Positions 28,874-36,816 of a DNA stretch of 64,000 nucleotides are shown here, in pieces (within the stretch, counting starts at the first letter, position 1; every line of letters starts with the position of its first letter). The stretch comes from Spirochaetaceae bacterium. Its GTDB lineage: Bacteria; Spirochaetota; Spirochaetia; DSM-27196; SKKC01. The notes beneath the pieces are model-generated. The model saw nothing but the letters and a program-made list of their open reading frames with translations. It ran no database searches and was not told the origin of the DNA. The stretch spans positions 1 through 64,000 of the forward strand of contig RECN01000071.1 of NCBI GenBank assembly GCA_007694005.1, read 5' to 3'. Made by a program: the position numbers and the translations under genes.

Positions 28874-30202
28874 ATGAACACCAAGACGTTTTTCTCAGCT
28901 GACAGGGTGGTATTCCTCAGATCGCAGAACAAGCGAGATGCGATCGAGACTCTGGTGCGCACTGCCTGCGAGTCGGCTGACATACGGAATCCGAGGCTGG
29001 TCGCTGATCTGGTGCTCGCGCGCGAGGACGAAATCTCAACAAAGGTGTCCGAAGGGGTCGCGATACCTCACGCCAAGTTGCCCGACTCCGACCGGACAGT
29101 CGGCTGCATCGGAATTTCCGCTGAGGGCGTTCCCTACGATGGCGGATCGGTTCACGTCATTGTGCTGATGCTCTGGGCGCACACGACAAACCTTCTGGTC
29201 CTCAGCGATCTCGGTCGTCTGCTGCGACGATCCGACCTCTACGAAGCGCTAAAGCGGTCCCGCACCGCGGAGCAGGTTCTGAAAGTCCTGTCGAATCCAC
29301 CGACACGCGTAGAAAAGGAACCCGAGCGAAACCGGACCGCCTCGTCGACCTTCCTGCACGCGCTCAGACTCGCCGAGTCCATAGGCCTTGAGTCCGTCCT
29401 GCTTTTTCCCGACGCGATGGGGTCGGTTCATTTCTTCAAGTCTGAACCCGGCCTGCAGGATGCCCGGACATCGTTTCGCGGCCGGGTTCTGCTTCTGACC
29501 AACGACCCTGAGGCATACACGTCCGATGGTATTGTTGACGAGATCATAGACATGCCCGTTAAATCGGTCAGTGAGCACAACCTCACCACCACATCGCTGC
29601 TTTTTCTGCTCAGTCGGGGCATTCTTGAAAAGACCGAGCGCGTCCTTACGGTATTCGGCGAACCTTCAAGCGGAGCACTGGATACCATACGGCTCACGAA
29701 CCTGAAACGCGAGTTCGGCCCCCTGTTCAGGCTTCCCAGCGGCGGCGTCGGCGGAGACATTGACGATCTGGTGTTTGCGCGGGTCCTGCAACTGGCGACG
29801 GAGCTCGCCCAGGAAGGCCGGGAAGGGAAACCCGCGGGTACGATTTTCGTCCTTGGTGACTACGAGACGGTAAAGGGCTACTGTCACCAGCTGCTCGTCA
29901 ATCCCTTTCGCGGTCTTGAGGCATCAGACCGGAACGTTCTCGACCCGAGCCTTGAAGAAACGGTGAAGGAGTTCTCGCGCATCGACGGGGCGTTTTTAAT
30001 CAGCGGAGACGGTGTGATTCAGAGCGCGGGCACCTATCTGCGTGCCGATGTGGAAGTTCAGGACCTGCCGCAGGGGCTCGGTGCCCGGCACACTGCGGCA
30101 GCCGCCATTACTGCTGTCAGCGCATCCGTTTCCATAGCGATAAGCGAATCGACAAAGCGGATCTCCGTCTTTCGCCAGGGACGGCGCGTCATGAGCGCCT
30201 GA
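28874..30202 (+). CDS. PTS EIIA-like / DAC (diadenylate cyclase) fusion protein
   Basis: Three parts are visible in 442 residues. Residues 1-145 are a PTS EIIA type-2 domain with the phospho-histidine His66 in EGVAIPHAK. Residues about 155-300 form an alpha/beta region resembling the PK_C-like domain found in archaeal DacZ-type enzymes. Residues about 315-442 are a DisA_N/DAC domain with the DGA motif (371-373) and GLGARHTAAA (405-407, where most DAC enzymes have RHR), then ISESTKRI. The domain joins two ATP into c-di-AMP in known homologues. Phosphorylation of His66 could regulate the cyclase, but this is inference. A GGAGG ribosome site precedes the ATG. It ends nine bases from the convergent MBL gene. 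Confidence 0.85.
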   Translation: MNTKTFFSADRVVFLRSQNKRDAIETLVRTACESADIRNPRLVADLVLAREDEISTKVSEGVAIPHAKLPDSDRTVGCIGISAEGVPYDGGSVHVIVLMLWAHTTNLLVLSDLGRLLRRSDLYEALKRSRTAEQVLKVLSNPPTRVEKEPERNRTASSTFLHALRLAESIGLESVLLFPDAMGSVHFFKSEPGLQDARTSFRGRVLLLTNDPEAYTSDGIVDEIIDMPVKSVSEHNLTTTSLLFLLSRGILEKTERVLTVFGEPSSGALDTIRLTNLKREFGPLFRLPSGGVGGDIDDLVFARVLQLATELAQEGREGKPAGTIFVLGDYETVKGYCHQLLVNPFRGLEASDRNVLDPSLEETVKEFSRIDGAFLISGDGVIQSAGTYLRADVEVQDLPQGLGARHTAAAAITAVSASVSIAISESTKRISVFRQGRRVMSA

Positions 30203-30211
30203 TCCGGTCGC

Positions 30212-32482
30212 CTATGGCCCCGCGGCCGGAGGAGCCGCGTAGCGCGCAATAGCCTCGGCGCGCGCCGAAGCGCGCGCGCGTCGCAGGTCGTCGGCGCTGC
30301 CCCCCGGTGAAGATACACTGTCCGATTCCGGCAGGGGCTGCGTTCCGTCGTTCACCCGCATGACCGCGCCGGGATTACGGTCGAGAAAACCTTTGACATC
30401 TTCGAAGGCTATGGCAAAAACCGACACCTTCGTCTCACTCGTTACCCTGAGTGTACTCGGCTGTTGGCGGTGTAGATCGCCCATGCTCCCGGCAAGCATA
30501 CCACGCTGCAGTGTGTTCGTTTTTCCGCCCTCGTCTTCTACCCGGAGACGCCCGTCGCGCACCAGAAAGACTTCCTGCACAGCGGCCCCATGCTCAATGA
30601 GTACCTCAGAGGCTTCGTACTCTCGCGGCTGCAGCACCGACTCGAGCCACATCCGTTGATAGTCGGTCAGGTGAACGAAGGGCAGACCCTCAGCCAGCAG
30701 ATTCCAGGTCTCTTCGCTGCGATTGCGGATGAGGCGCCTGAGCACGGTCTCGAACTCGGTGCCGGCGATAAAATTCAGGAATCGCGACCGTTCTATGGAC
30801 AGAACCTCGACTTCCGATTCGGCGACAACGTCGGCTGTACGGTCGCTGTCGGTCATGAGAGCAACCTCGCCAAAGTAGTCATACGCACCAAGCGCTTTAC
30901 CGCGCACGAGGTTGTCGACAAGGACCGCCGCGTTACCGTTCATGATGATGTAGAAGTAGTTCCCCCGGCTTCCCTTGCGGATGATATGCTCCCCGGCGCG
31001 AAAGGTCTGCCGTTCGACGATGCCGAAGAACTGTTGAACTTTGGGCACACTCAGGTCTCGAGCGAAATCGAGCTGCTTGAGGACATCGAGAACCCGGTAG
31101 GCTTCCTCGTATTGCGGCGGAGCCGTGTCAAGATAGCGGGTGTTCTCTATGCCGAACGAAGCGCGGCTCAACAGCGAATCAGTCGGAAAGTCCTTTTCTG
31201 CGATGTGGAAGCAGGTGATCCTGCGCTGTACGTCTTCGGGGAGGCTCGCCAGATAGGTAACAGGAGTGTGCAGCGGCGCTATCCCCGCTTCGTGGTAGAT
31301 GACGTCTGCATCCCAGGGAAAGCTTTTCAGCTGTTCGTATCGTCGCTGATCGATCGTCCCGCCAGCACGCATCGATTCGTGGATATCGGGATCATTCTGG
31401 TGGTCACTCGAGTATACGAAGCTCTTGTCCTGAAATGTAAGGCGAAAGGCCATGGTCGGAATCGAATGGACCGAGTAATAGACCGTAAACTCTCCCCCAT
31501 GCACGTAGAAGCTCTGGTCTATATACACGGGGTGAAAATCGAAGAGCGACTTCAGGAAATCCGGGTGTTCGCCCGAGAAGGACGCGTACTTTCGCAGAAA
31601 GCCCTGCATGATCGTCGGCGTCGTATATACGGTCACACGGCCTTCCTGAAGAATCTTCTGAAAGGTTCCCGCATCGTGGTCCGCATGGCAGTGAGTAAGA
31701 ATGATGGAGTCTATGAACTTGGGGTTTACGTTCGACTGAAGCAGCCACTCGGTGCAGTTGACCGGAGGATCGACCATGATGCCGCTGTGATTAAGCCAGA
31801 TAATGAAACCGGAGGTGTTATCATGTGGGTCAAAACCATGACTCGGCCCAAGGCAGGTCACCCCGAACCGCGGGGGGACAAAGGGAGTCGGCAACCGCTC
31901 ACCAATATCATACTGTGGTGTGTAGGAGACCGCCGCCGGTACCGGGACCGCTTCCTGCCCGTCCCAACTGAACTGGAAGCTGTCGGCTGTACGGCGAATG
32001 TGCACCCCGTCGATTTCGACCACATCATCCTTGAAGCAGACAATATCAAACAGGTCTTCGAGGGCGAGCGACCCCCGGAAAAACGAGAGCTCGCGGCTGA
32101 TATCGGGAACCCAGGCATTCAGGTCATCCGAAAAGAGGTCCTGTCGCAGATCAAGCTTCTCGGGTCCGAACACCGACTCCCGGATCGCAACCGAAAGCCG
32201 CGCACCCTGTTCTTCGGTGCAGCATATCGTAACCTTCTGTTTGCGTATGAAAAAGTTAAAGTAGATCGGAAACTCCATGTCTCCGACGTTGATGCCTTTC
32301 TGCCAGTGAAAAAGCTCGTGCGGGAGCACGAAGAATCTCGGGACCGACTCCGGCGTTACCAGCGTGTCCTTGATCGTCTCGGGCGGAGCTCCCACCTGTA
32401 TGCCCCCGATCGGCGTCTGGACGATACGACCGCCACGCGGCAGCTCTACGACGGTCCCGACCTGTACTTCTGATTCCTTCAT
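30212..32482 (-). CDS. MBL-fold hydrolase with two cNMP-binding domains
   Basis: A 756-residue protein. After an N-terminal region of about 200 residues comes a metallo-beta-lactamase fold with the metal motif LTHCHADHDAG (near 265) and further metal histidines in YSSDHQND and FHIAEKD. Two cyclic-nucleotide-binding domains follow (one with FGEVALMTDSDRTADVVA, a clear phosphate-binding cassette, and a second more diverged one with AGSMGDLHRQQPSTLRV). MBL enzymes with CNB domains have been annotated as cAMP/cGMP phosphodiesterases in spirochaetes, so an allosterically controlled cyclic-nucleotide phosphodiesterase is the best guess. The start at 32482 follows GGGGGAG. The C-terminal tail is alanine/arginine-rich. 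Confidence 0.86.
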   Translation of the reverse strand: MKESEVQVGTVVELPRGGRIVQTPIGGIQVGAPPETIKDTLVTPESVPRFFVLPHELFHWQKGINVGDMEFPIYFNFFIRKQKVTICCTEEQGARLSVAIRESVFGPEKLDLRQDLFSDDLNAWVPDISRELSFFRGSLALEDLFDIVCFKDDVVEIDGVHIRRTADSFQFSWDGQEAVPVPAAVSYTPQYDIGERLPTPFVPPRFGVTCLGPSHGFDPHDNTSGFIIWLNHSGIMVDPPVNCTEWLLQSNVNPKFIDSIILTHCHADHDAGTFQKILQEGRVTVYTTPTIMQGFLRKYASFSGEHPDFLKSLFDFHPVYIDQSFYVHGGEFTVYYSVHSIPTMAFRLTFQDKSFVYSSDHQNDPDIHESMRAGGTIDQRRYEQLKSFPWDADVIYHEAGIAPLHTPVTYLASLPEDVQRRITCFHIAEKDFPTDSLLSRASFGIENTRYLDTAPPQYEEAYRVLDVLKQLDFARDLSVPKVQQFFGIVERQTFRAGEHIIRKGSRGNYFYIIMNGNAAVLVDNLVRGKALGAYDYFGEVALMTDSDRTADVVAESEVEVLSIERSRFLNFIAGTEFETVLRRLIRNRSEETWNLLAEGLPFVHLTDYQRMWLESVLQPREYEASEVLIEHGAAVQEVFLVRDGRLRVEDEGGKTNTLQRGMLAGSMGDLHRQQPSTLRVTSETKVSVFAIAFEDVKGFLDRNPGAVMRVNDGTQPLPESDSVSSPGGSADDLRRARASARAEAIARYAAPPAAGP

Positions 32483-32581
32483 TGCTCCCCCGCACCACAC
32501 CGTATGGTTTTTGCAGTGTACTCGCGCTCCGGGTACGCTGCAATCTATACTATGTACTACACACTCGACGTGATTTCACGG

Positions 32582-32610
32582 TTGACGGCTCACCGGACCG
32601 GGTATAGCAT
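32582..32610 (+). promoter_or_regulatory. sigma70-type promoter of an orphan plus-strand unit
   Basis: TTGACG, 17 bp, TAGCAT (five and four of six consensus matches). It points into 260 bp with no recognisable gene that ends in an intrinsic terminator. Confidence 0.6.
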
Positions 32611-32616
32611 CATGGT

Positions 32617-32876
32617 AGATGGAGTGTTAATCCTCCATGACAAACGGAGGCGTGAACTATGAAGAGTGAATGCGTTCCGCCGGACAGGGAAGGCCGGGTA
32701 TAATCCCGGCACCGAACAGAGATCGCAATCGTGCGATTCACTATCCCACCCGTGGCGCCAGTCGGCGCACACGAACAGGCGGTCGAGGCGACTGAAGCAG
32801 CAAACAGTCGTAGCGGGTATATCCCGAAATAAATGAAAAGACCGCGTCAGCCGGCTCACAAGGAGCCGGCTTTTTT
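32617..32876 (+). ncRNA. candidate structured RNA / orphan transcription unit
   Basis: The gene-free stretch 32483-32911 holds a promoter, about 260 bp of sequence rich in short stems, and an intrinsic terminator, all on the plus strand. Visible stems include ATGGAG/CTCCAT, CCTCC/GGAGG, GCCGGG-TATAAT-CCCGGC, ATCGCA/TGCGAT, GCGCC/GGCGC, CGACTG/CAGTCG and CGGG-TATAT-CCCG. A 14-codon ORF (MKSECVPPDREGRV, 32659-32703) has a good GGAGG ribosome site. The same frame stays open for a further 42 codons after its TAA. The first two stems compete, and one would hide the ribosome site. It matches no RNA class that I know (not tmRNA, RNase P, SRP or 6S). Confidence 0.5.
32849..32876 (+). terminator. intrinsic terminator of the orphan unit
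   Basis: AGCCGGCTC and GAGCCGGCT form a nine-bp stem with a five-base loop followed by six T on the plus strand. The T tract is only on the plus side, so it serves plus-strand transcription. Confidence 0.9.
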
Positions 32877-32911
32877 ATGCCACCTCCTATGGCGCTTGTC
32901 CTGCCCGATGA

Positions 32912-33796
32912 TCAGTACGATTTGCTCAGGGGGAGCGAGAGTTTCCGCCTCCTGAGGCCTGTGGTCGTAAACAGAAGTTCCCGCGCCTCGTCGTTCACCC
33001 ACTCGAACACCGCGCGTGCGCCGAAGCCCTGACTGACAAAGGATACCGCCGTGTCGATGCAGAGGTAGCGGCCCTCGTACCGTTTCAGAAACACCCCGGA
33101 GGTCTGGGGTGTGTGCCCGCAGACGTAGACCCTGGCGCGATTATTGTGGAGGAAGGTATGCAGAACCGTCGTATAGTCGGGCTGCGTGTGCTGCCCCGCA
33201 GCGTCGGAACACAGTATGCTCGTCTCCGGCGAGAACAGCGACAGAGGCAGGTCAGCGTCTCCGCGACGAAAAGAAGGGGTGTACTGGTCGAGTTCCTGTT
33301 TTACCGCCCGATTGATGTCGGCAACCTGAAGATCACGAAAGACCGGAGGAAGGTCAGCCGGAGCAAAGATAAAGGGGTCAATCCGGACGACCGCCGGCAG
33401 CGTCACGAGCCAGCGGGAGAGCCACCCTCCCGGAGCAAAGGCGGTCTCGAAAGCGGTCGCTTCGGCAGCAGCGTCGTCCTGATAGAAGGCACGTTCCGAC
33501 GCGGAGGAGTCACGGTGTATTCCAAACAGGTTCATGAGTTCGTGCTTACCGAGAAGCGCGTAGACCCGGCTCCCCCGTTTCGGCGCCTGCGCCTGCAGCT
33601 GAATCAGCGATCGGTAGATTGATGCGCTGTCGGGGCCCCGGTCGCACACGTTCCCGAGAACGACAAATGCAGTGTCGGTCGCGGTAAAACGGCCATTAGA
33701 ATCGGTGAGTTCGCAGGCCCGCAGTATGTCCCGATAGAAGTCTACGTCTGCGTGAAGATCTCCGACAGCTATGATGCGCTTGAACGCACGGGCCAT
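32912..33796 (-). CDS. PPP-type metallophosphoesterase with degenerate active site
   Basis: A 294-residue calcineurin-like protein related to PPP (Shewanella-like) phosphatases. The first motif is intact (GDLHAD, 12-17), but GDxxDRG has become GNVCDRG (48-54), GNHE has become GKHE (83-86), and the expected FxHGG is FAPAD (144-148). The later CGHTPQTSG histidine is kept. Three metal-ligand positions are therefore altered, so catalysis by the usual two-metal mechanism is doubtful and a binding or regulatory role is possible. It lies about 30 bp after the carotenoid gene on the same strand. Confidence 0.82.
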   Translation of the reverse strand: MARAFKRIIAVGDLHADVDFYRDILRACELTDSNGRFTATDTAFVVLGNVCDRGPDSASIYRSLIQLQAQAPKRGSRVYALLGKHELMNLFGIHRDSSASERAFYQDDAAAEATAFETAFAPGGWLSRWLVTLPAVVRIDPFIFAPADLPPVFRDLQVADINRAVKQELDQYTPSFRRGDADLPLSLFSPETSILCSDAAGQHTQPDYTTVLHTFLHNNRARVYVCGHTPQTSGVFLKRYEGRYLCIDTAVSFVSQGFGARAVFEWVNDEARELLFTTTGLRRRKLSLPLSKSY

Positions 33797-33825
33797 ACTC
33801 GTGTCCCCCGGGCCTCAGATTTGCA

Positions 33826-34590
33826 TCAGAACATCATGAAAGTCAATACAAGAAACAAGCCCATGCCGAGCAGGCCGACGACCCCGCTTCCCTTAAGGTT
33901 CCAGAATGCGAGCTGACCGACAGACTCGAGAAACCAGGTCAGGAGGTACACAATGAGCAGGGGCACGACCGGCAGCACGAAGGGTCCGAGGACAAGCCTG
34001 ACAGCGAAGGTAATCAGACTGGCACCCAGAAACCAGCCGAAGAGATTCTGAAAAGGAATGCCGAAATACCAGCCATCCTGCTCCCATTCCCAGAACCCCC
34101 AACCGACCATCTGCGGGTCGAGAAACAGATCCCAGGCGGCAAAAGCTGCACCGGCGACCAGGGAGAAGGCGAAAATGTTCCCGCCGGGGACGAGGACGGT
34201 CGCGACCGCCCAGGCCGGCGGCATCATCATGATCCAGGCGATGGGGATGAGGACCGGCACCTCTCCGATCTGCGGCTGTAATACCTTCGTGTAGTGATAG
34301 CGTCCAAACGGATGGCCGGTGTGACTGCCGACAAACTCAAGGACCCAGCCGAGGACCGCCACGAGGACAGCGGCGATGAGCGTCGCCCGCAAGCCTGCCC
34401 CGAGAGCCATAAGCGCCAGGACGGTTGAAGCCTGAAGCAGTACACCGACGGATACGCCAAAGGGGACCGCCGAGTCAGAAAACACCCATCTGATGATCGG
34501 CAAGCCTATCATCGAGAGTAGCCACACAGTACCAAGCAGCAGGACAGCCACCGGCATCTCAGAGAGCGAAGCAATCATGTGTTCAAGCAT
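33826..34590 (-). CDS. cruF: carotenoid biosynthesis membrane protein (CruF/DUF422 family)
   Basis: A 254-residue protein with seven or so transmembrane helices and the family's conserved stretch EFVGSHTGHPFGRYHYT followed by AAWDLFLDPQMVGWGFWEW. Members are carotenoid 1',2'-hydratases or related enzymes that act on the acyclic end of carotenoids. It begins two bases after the lycopene cyclase stop, so the two act on one pathway: ring closure at one end and hydroxylation at the other. Exact substrate is inferred; the family assignment is good. Confidence 0.85.
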   Translation of the reverse strand: MLEHMIASLSEMPVAVLLLGTVWLLSMIGLPIIRWVFSDSAVPFGVSVGVLLQASTVLALMALGAGLRATLIAAVLVAVLGWVLEFVGSHTGHPFGRYHYTKVLQPQIGEVPVLIPIAWIMMMPPAWAVATVLVPGGNIFAFSLVAGAAFAAWDLFLDPQMVGWGFWEWEQDGWYFGIPFQNLFGWFLGASLITFAVRLVLGPFVLPVVPLLIVYLLTWFLESVGQLAFWNLKGSGVVGLLGMGLFLVLTFMMF

Positions 34591-34592
34591 AT

Positions 34593-35762
34593 TCAGGACC
34601 TTATTACCCGCCAGCCCGCCTTCAGAAAGGTCGGAATGGGTACGGTAGACATGAGTTTCAGATTTTCGCCTATGCCGCCTTCCTCGTCGAGAAAGCGGAA
34701 CATGCGGGTGACAGGATTCCGGTCGAAGAAGCGAACAAAGACATGTTCGGCAAGATCTCCGCGATCGAGCAATACCTGCAGGAGTATGGAATCAAAACGG
34801 AAGTATCGGGGCGGTGTACGGGGAAGATCGAAGGGATGCCCGGTCCGCTTGAGCGAATCTACGATGGCTTCCGAGTCCCACTGCATGCGCATGAACGCGT
34901 AGCCGGTGGACGCTTTGACCCGTCCGCCTCTCGTGCCGGTGCGCAGGATGTGACGTCCACCAGATCGTTCAAAAGGCTGGTCTGTCATGGGGATTATGCA
35001 GGACTCTTCTGCGGTGATTTCGTAGTCGGTAATGCCGAGCACGCCGTGGATGTAATCGCGAATCCGCCGATCGTACTCTTCGGGAGGCAGCGTCTGCGGG
35101 CTGAACAGCGTGTACTCCACGAGGGCCTCCCGCGGACTCCAGGGCAGAACGTAGAAGAAGCGCATGACATCGTGCTGTGGTGTCCGAAAGTCGAACATGC
35201 GCGCGACGTCCACATCGAAAAAGTCCTGGGGCAGGCGTATTTCCACGCCTTTGAAGTGCTGCTTCAGGTTCCGGTACTTCGATTCGTCGACGACAAGGTT
35301 CTGGTATTTCCAGAGACTGTCGAATACCCACCGACCCCGACAGGTACGGCCTCCGGCCACGATCTCCGCGCCGTCGTCGGTGTCGCGGACCTGATCGACC
35401 GTAGCGGTAAGAATTTCCACGTGCGGACACGCCGCCAGGCGCTCCTTCACAAAGCGATAGAAGTCCTCGGAACGAAGCATCTGATATCGATACGGAGCAA
35501 GCGGCAGAACAAGGTCCTTCCCGTCACCGGTGATCTGCAGCGTATCCCAGCTTTTTCGGGCGATACCGTCGAATGGTGTATCGCCTGTGACCCAGTAACA
35601 CCAGGTGCGGTCGTTCAGGCTCTTGTCTTCCTCGTCGACGATGAGGATGCGGGAATCTTCAAAACCGCCTTCGACGAGATGCCAGGCCAGACTCAGGCCT
35701 GCTCCTCCGCCACCCGCGAGAATGAAATCGTAGTCGGCGGAGACCGCCCCTGCGTGCGCCAT
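34593..35762 (-). CDS. crtY: lycopene beta-cyclase (CrtY type)
   Basis: FAD-dependent cyclase forming beta-ionone rings on carotenoids. The 389-residue product has the dinucleotide-binding start FILAGGGGAGLSLAWHL, NDRTWCYW, the cyclase motif FYVLPWSPREALVEYTLF, GGRVKASTGYAFMRM and FFDRNP. The track begins 37 codons upstream inside the divergent galE gene; I use the ATG at 35762. Other carotenoid genes (crtE, crtB, crtI) are not in the window. Confidence 0.93.
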   Translation of the reverse strand: MAHAGAVSADYDFILAGGGGAGLSLAWHLVEGGFEDSRILIVDEEDKSLNDRTWCYWVTGDTPFDGIARKSWDTLQITGDGKDLVLPLAPYRYQMLRSEDFYRFVKERLAACPHVEILTATVDQVRDTDDGAEIVAGGRTCRGRWVFDSLWKYQNLVVDESKYRNLKQHFKGVEIRLPQDFFDVDVARMFDFRTPQHDVMRFFYVLPWSPREALVEYTLFSPQTLPPEEYDRRIRDYIHGVLGITDYEITAEESCIIPMTDQPFERSGGRHILRTGTRGGRVKASTGYAFMRMQWDSEAIVDSLKRTGHPFDLPRTPPRYFRFDSILLQVLLDRGDLAEHVFVRFFDRNPVTRMFRFLDEEGGIGENLKLMSTVPIPTFLKAGWRVIRS

Positions 35763-35790
35763 GCCACCAATGTACCGCTCGCACAATCGC

Positions 35791-35820
35791 TTGACAACGA
35801 GAAAGCACCGTGCCCACACT
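35791..35820 (+). promoter_or_regulatory. galE promoter giving a near-leaderless mRNA
   Basis: TTGACA (perfect), 18 bp, CACACT (three of six), then eight bases to the galE ATG. No Shine-Dalgarno lies between, so transcription would start at or next to the start codon. Confidence 0.5.
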
Positions 35821-35828
35821 GCATTCAT

Positions 35829-36809
35829 ATGCGAATACTTGTTGCCGGCGGCGCCGGGTACATCGGCAGTCACGTTACACGGGCCCTGCTCGATTCGGGC
35901 TACGAGGTCTGTGTCTTCGACGACTTCTCATCGGGTCAGGAAGAAAATCTCTTCCCGGAGGCACAGCTCGTCCGCGGAAACATCAAGGACAGTGCCCTGA
36001 TCGGTGAGACCCTGAGCACAGGCTTTGACGCGGTCGTTCATCTTGCAGCCTTCAAGGCCGCGGGTGAAAGTATGACCGAACCCGGAAAGTACGCCGACAA
36101 CAACATTGCCGGTACGATCACGCTTCTCAACGCCATGGTCGAGCACGGGGTCGAGAACATCGTATTCTCGAGTTCAGCCGCCGTATACGGGGAGCCGCAG
36201 TACATTCCGGTGGACGAAGCCCATCCGACCAACCCGGAAAATTTTTACGGGTTTACCAAGCTTGAGATCGAGCGGATCATGGGGTGGTACGACAGACTAA
36301 CCGGGCTCAAGAGCGCGTGCCTGCGCTACTTCAACGCAGCCGGGTACGATACCGACGGGCGGATCGGAGGGCTCGAACGCAACCCGGCGAATCTGCTGCC
36401 GGTTATCATGGAAGTCGCCGCAGGCACACGGAAAGAGCTCTCGATATTCGGAAACGACTACGATACGCCGGACGGAACCTGTATTCGCGATTACGTGCAC
36501 GTAACGGATCTGGCGAACGCCCACGTGGCTGCGCTGCACTATCTGTTCGAAACACACGAAAGTATCGCGGTGAACCTTGGAAGTGAACAGGGATACAGCG
36601 TACAGGAAATGCTCGAAGTGGCGCGCCGTGTGACCGGAAAGGAAATCCCGTCGAGGATTGTGGAGCGACGCGCCGGCGATCCGGCGAGGCTTGTCGCATC
36701 GAGCAGCATGGCATCACACAGCTTCAGCTGGGATACGCTGTTCTCGGACCCGGAGACCCTCGTCGAAACAACCTGGGAAGCCTATCAGAAGCACATGAGG
36801 ACACCGTAG
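35829..36809 (+). CDS. galE: UDP-glucose 4-epimerase
   Basis: NAD-dependent short-chain dehydrogenase interconverting UDP-glucose and UDP-galactose for sugar use and surface polysaccharides. The 326-residue protein starts MRILVAGGAGYIGSHVTRAL (Rossmann motif) and has SSSAAVYGEP, the catalytic YGFTK (YxxxK), LRYFNAAGYD and DGTCIRDYVHVTDLANAH. The track merges it with 362 upstream codons that are antisense to crtY; the ATG at 35829 is the family start. It is convergent with the nitroreductase gene. Confidence 0.96.
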   Translation: MRILVAGGAGYIGSHVTRALLDSGYEVCVFDDFSSGQEENLFPEAQLVRGNIKDSALIGETLSTGFDAVVHLAAFKAAGESMTEPGKYADNNIAGTITLLNAMVEHGVENIVFSSSAAVYGEPQYIPVDEAHPTNPENFYGFTKLEIERIMGWYDRLTGLKSACLRYFNAAGYDTDGRIGGLERNPANLLPVIMEVAAGTRKELSIFGNDYDTPDGTCIRDYVHVTDLANAHVAALHYLFETHESIAVNLGSEQGYSVQEMLEVARRVTGKEIPSRIVERRAGDPARLVASSSMASHSFSWDTLFSDPETLVETTWEAYQKHMRTP

Positions 36810-36816
36810 CAGGTCG

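Noticed and set aside
30590-32473. 627-aa plus-strand ORF
   Set aside because: Exact antisense shadow of the MBL-cNMP gene. High G+C codon bias leaves the opposite frame open.
32590-32859. 89-aa minus-strand ORF inside the orphan unit
   Set aside because: No ribosome site, no motif, and the promoter and terminator signals are on the plus strand.
34743-35828. N-terminal 362 codons that the track joins to galE
   Set aside because: They are antisense to crtY and precede the canonical GalE start MRILVAGGAGYIGSH.
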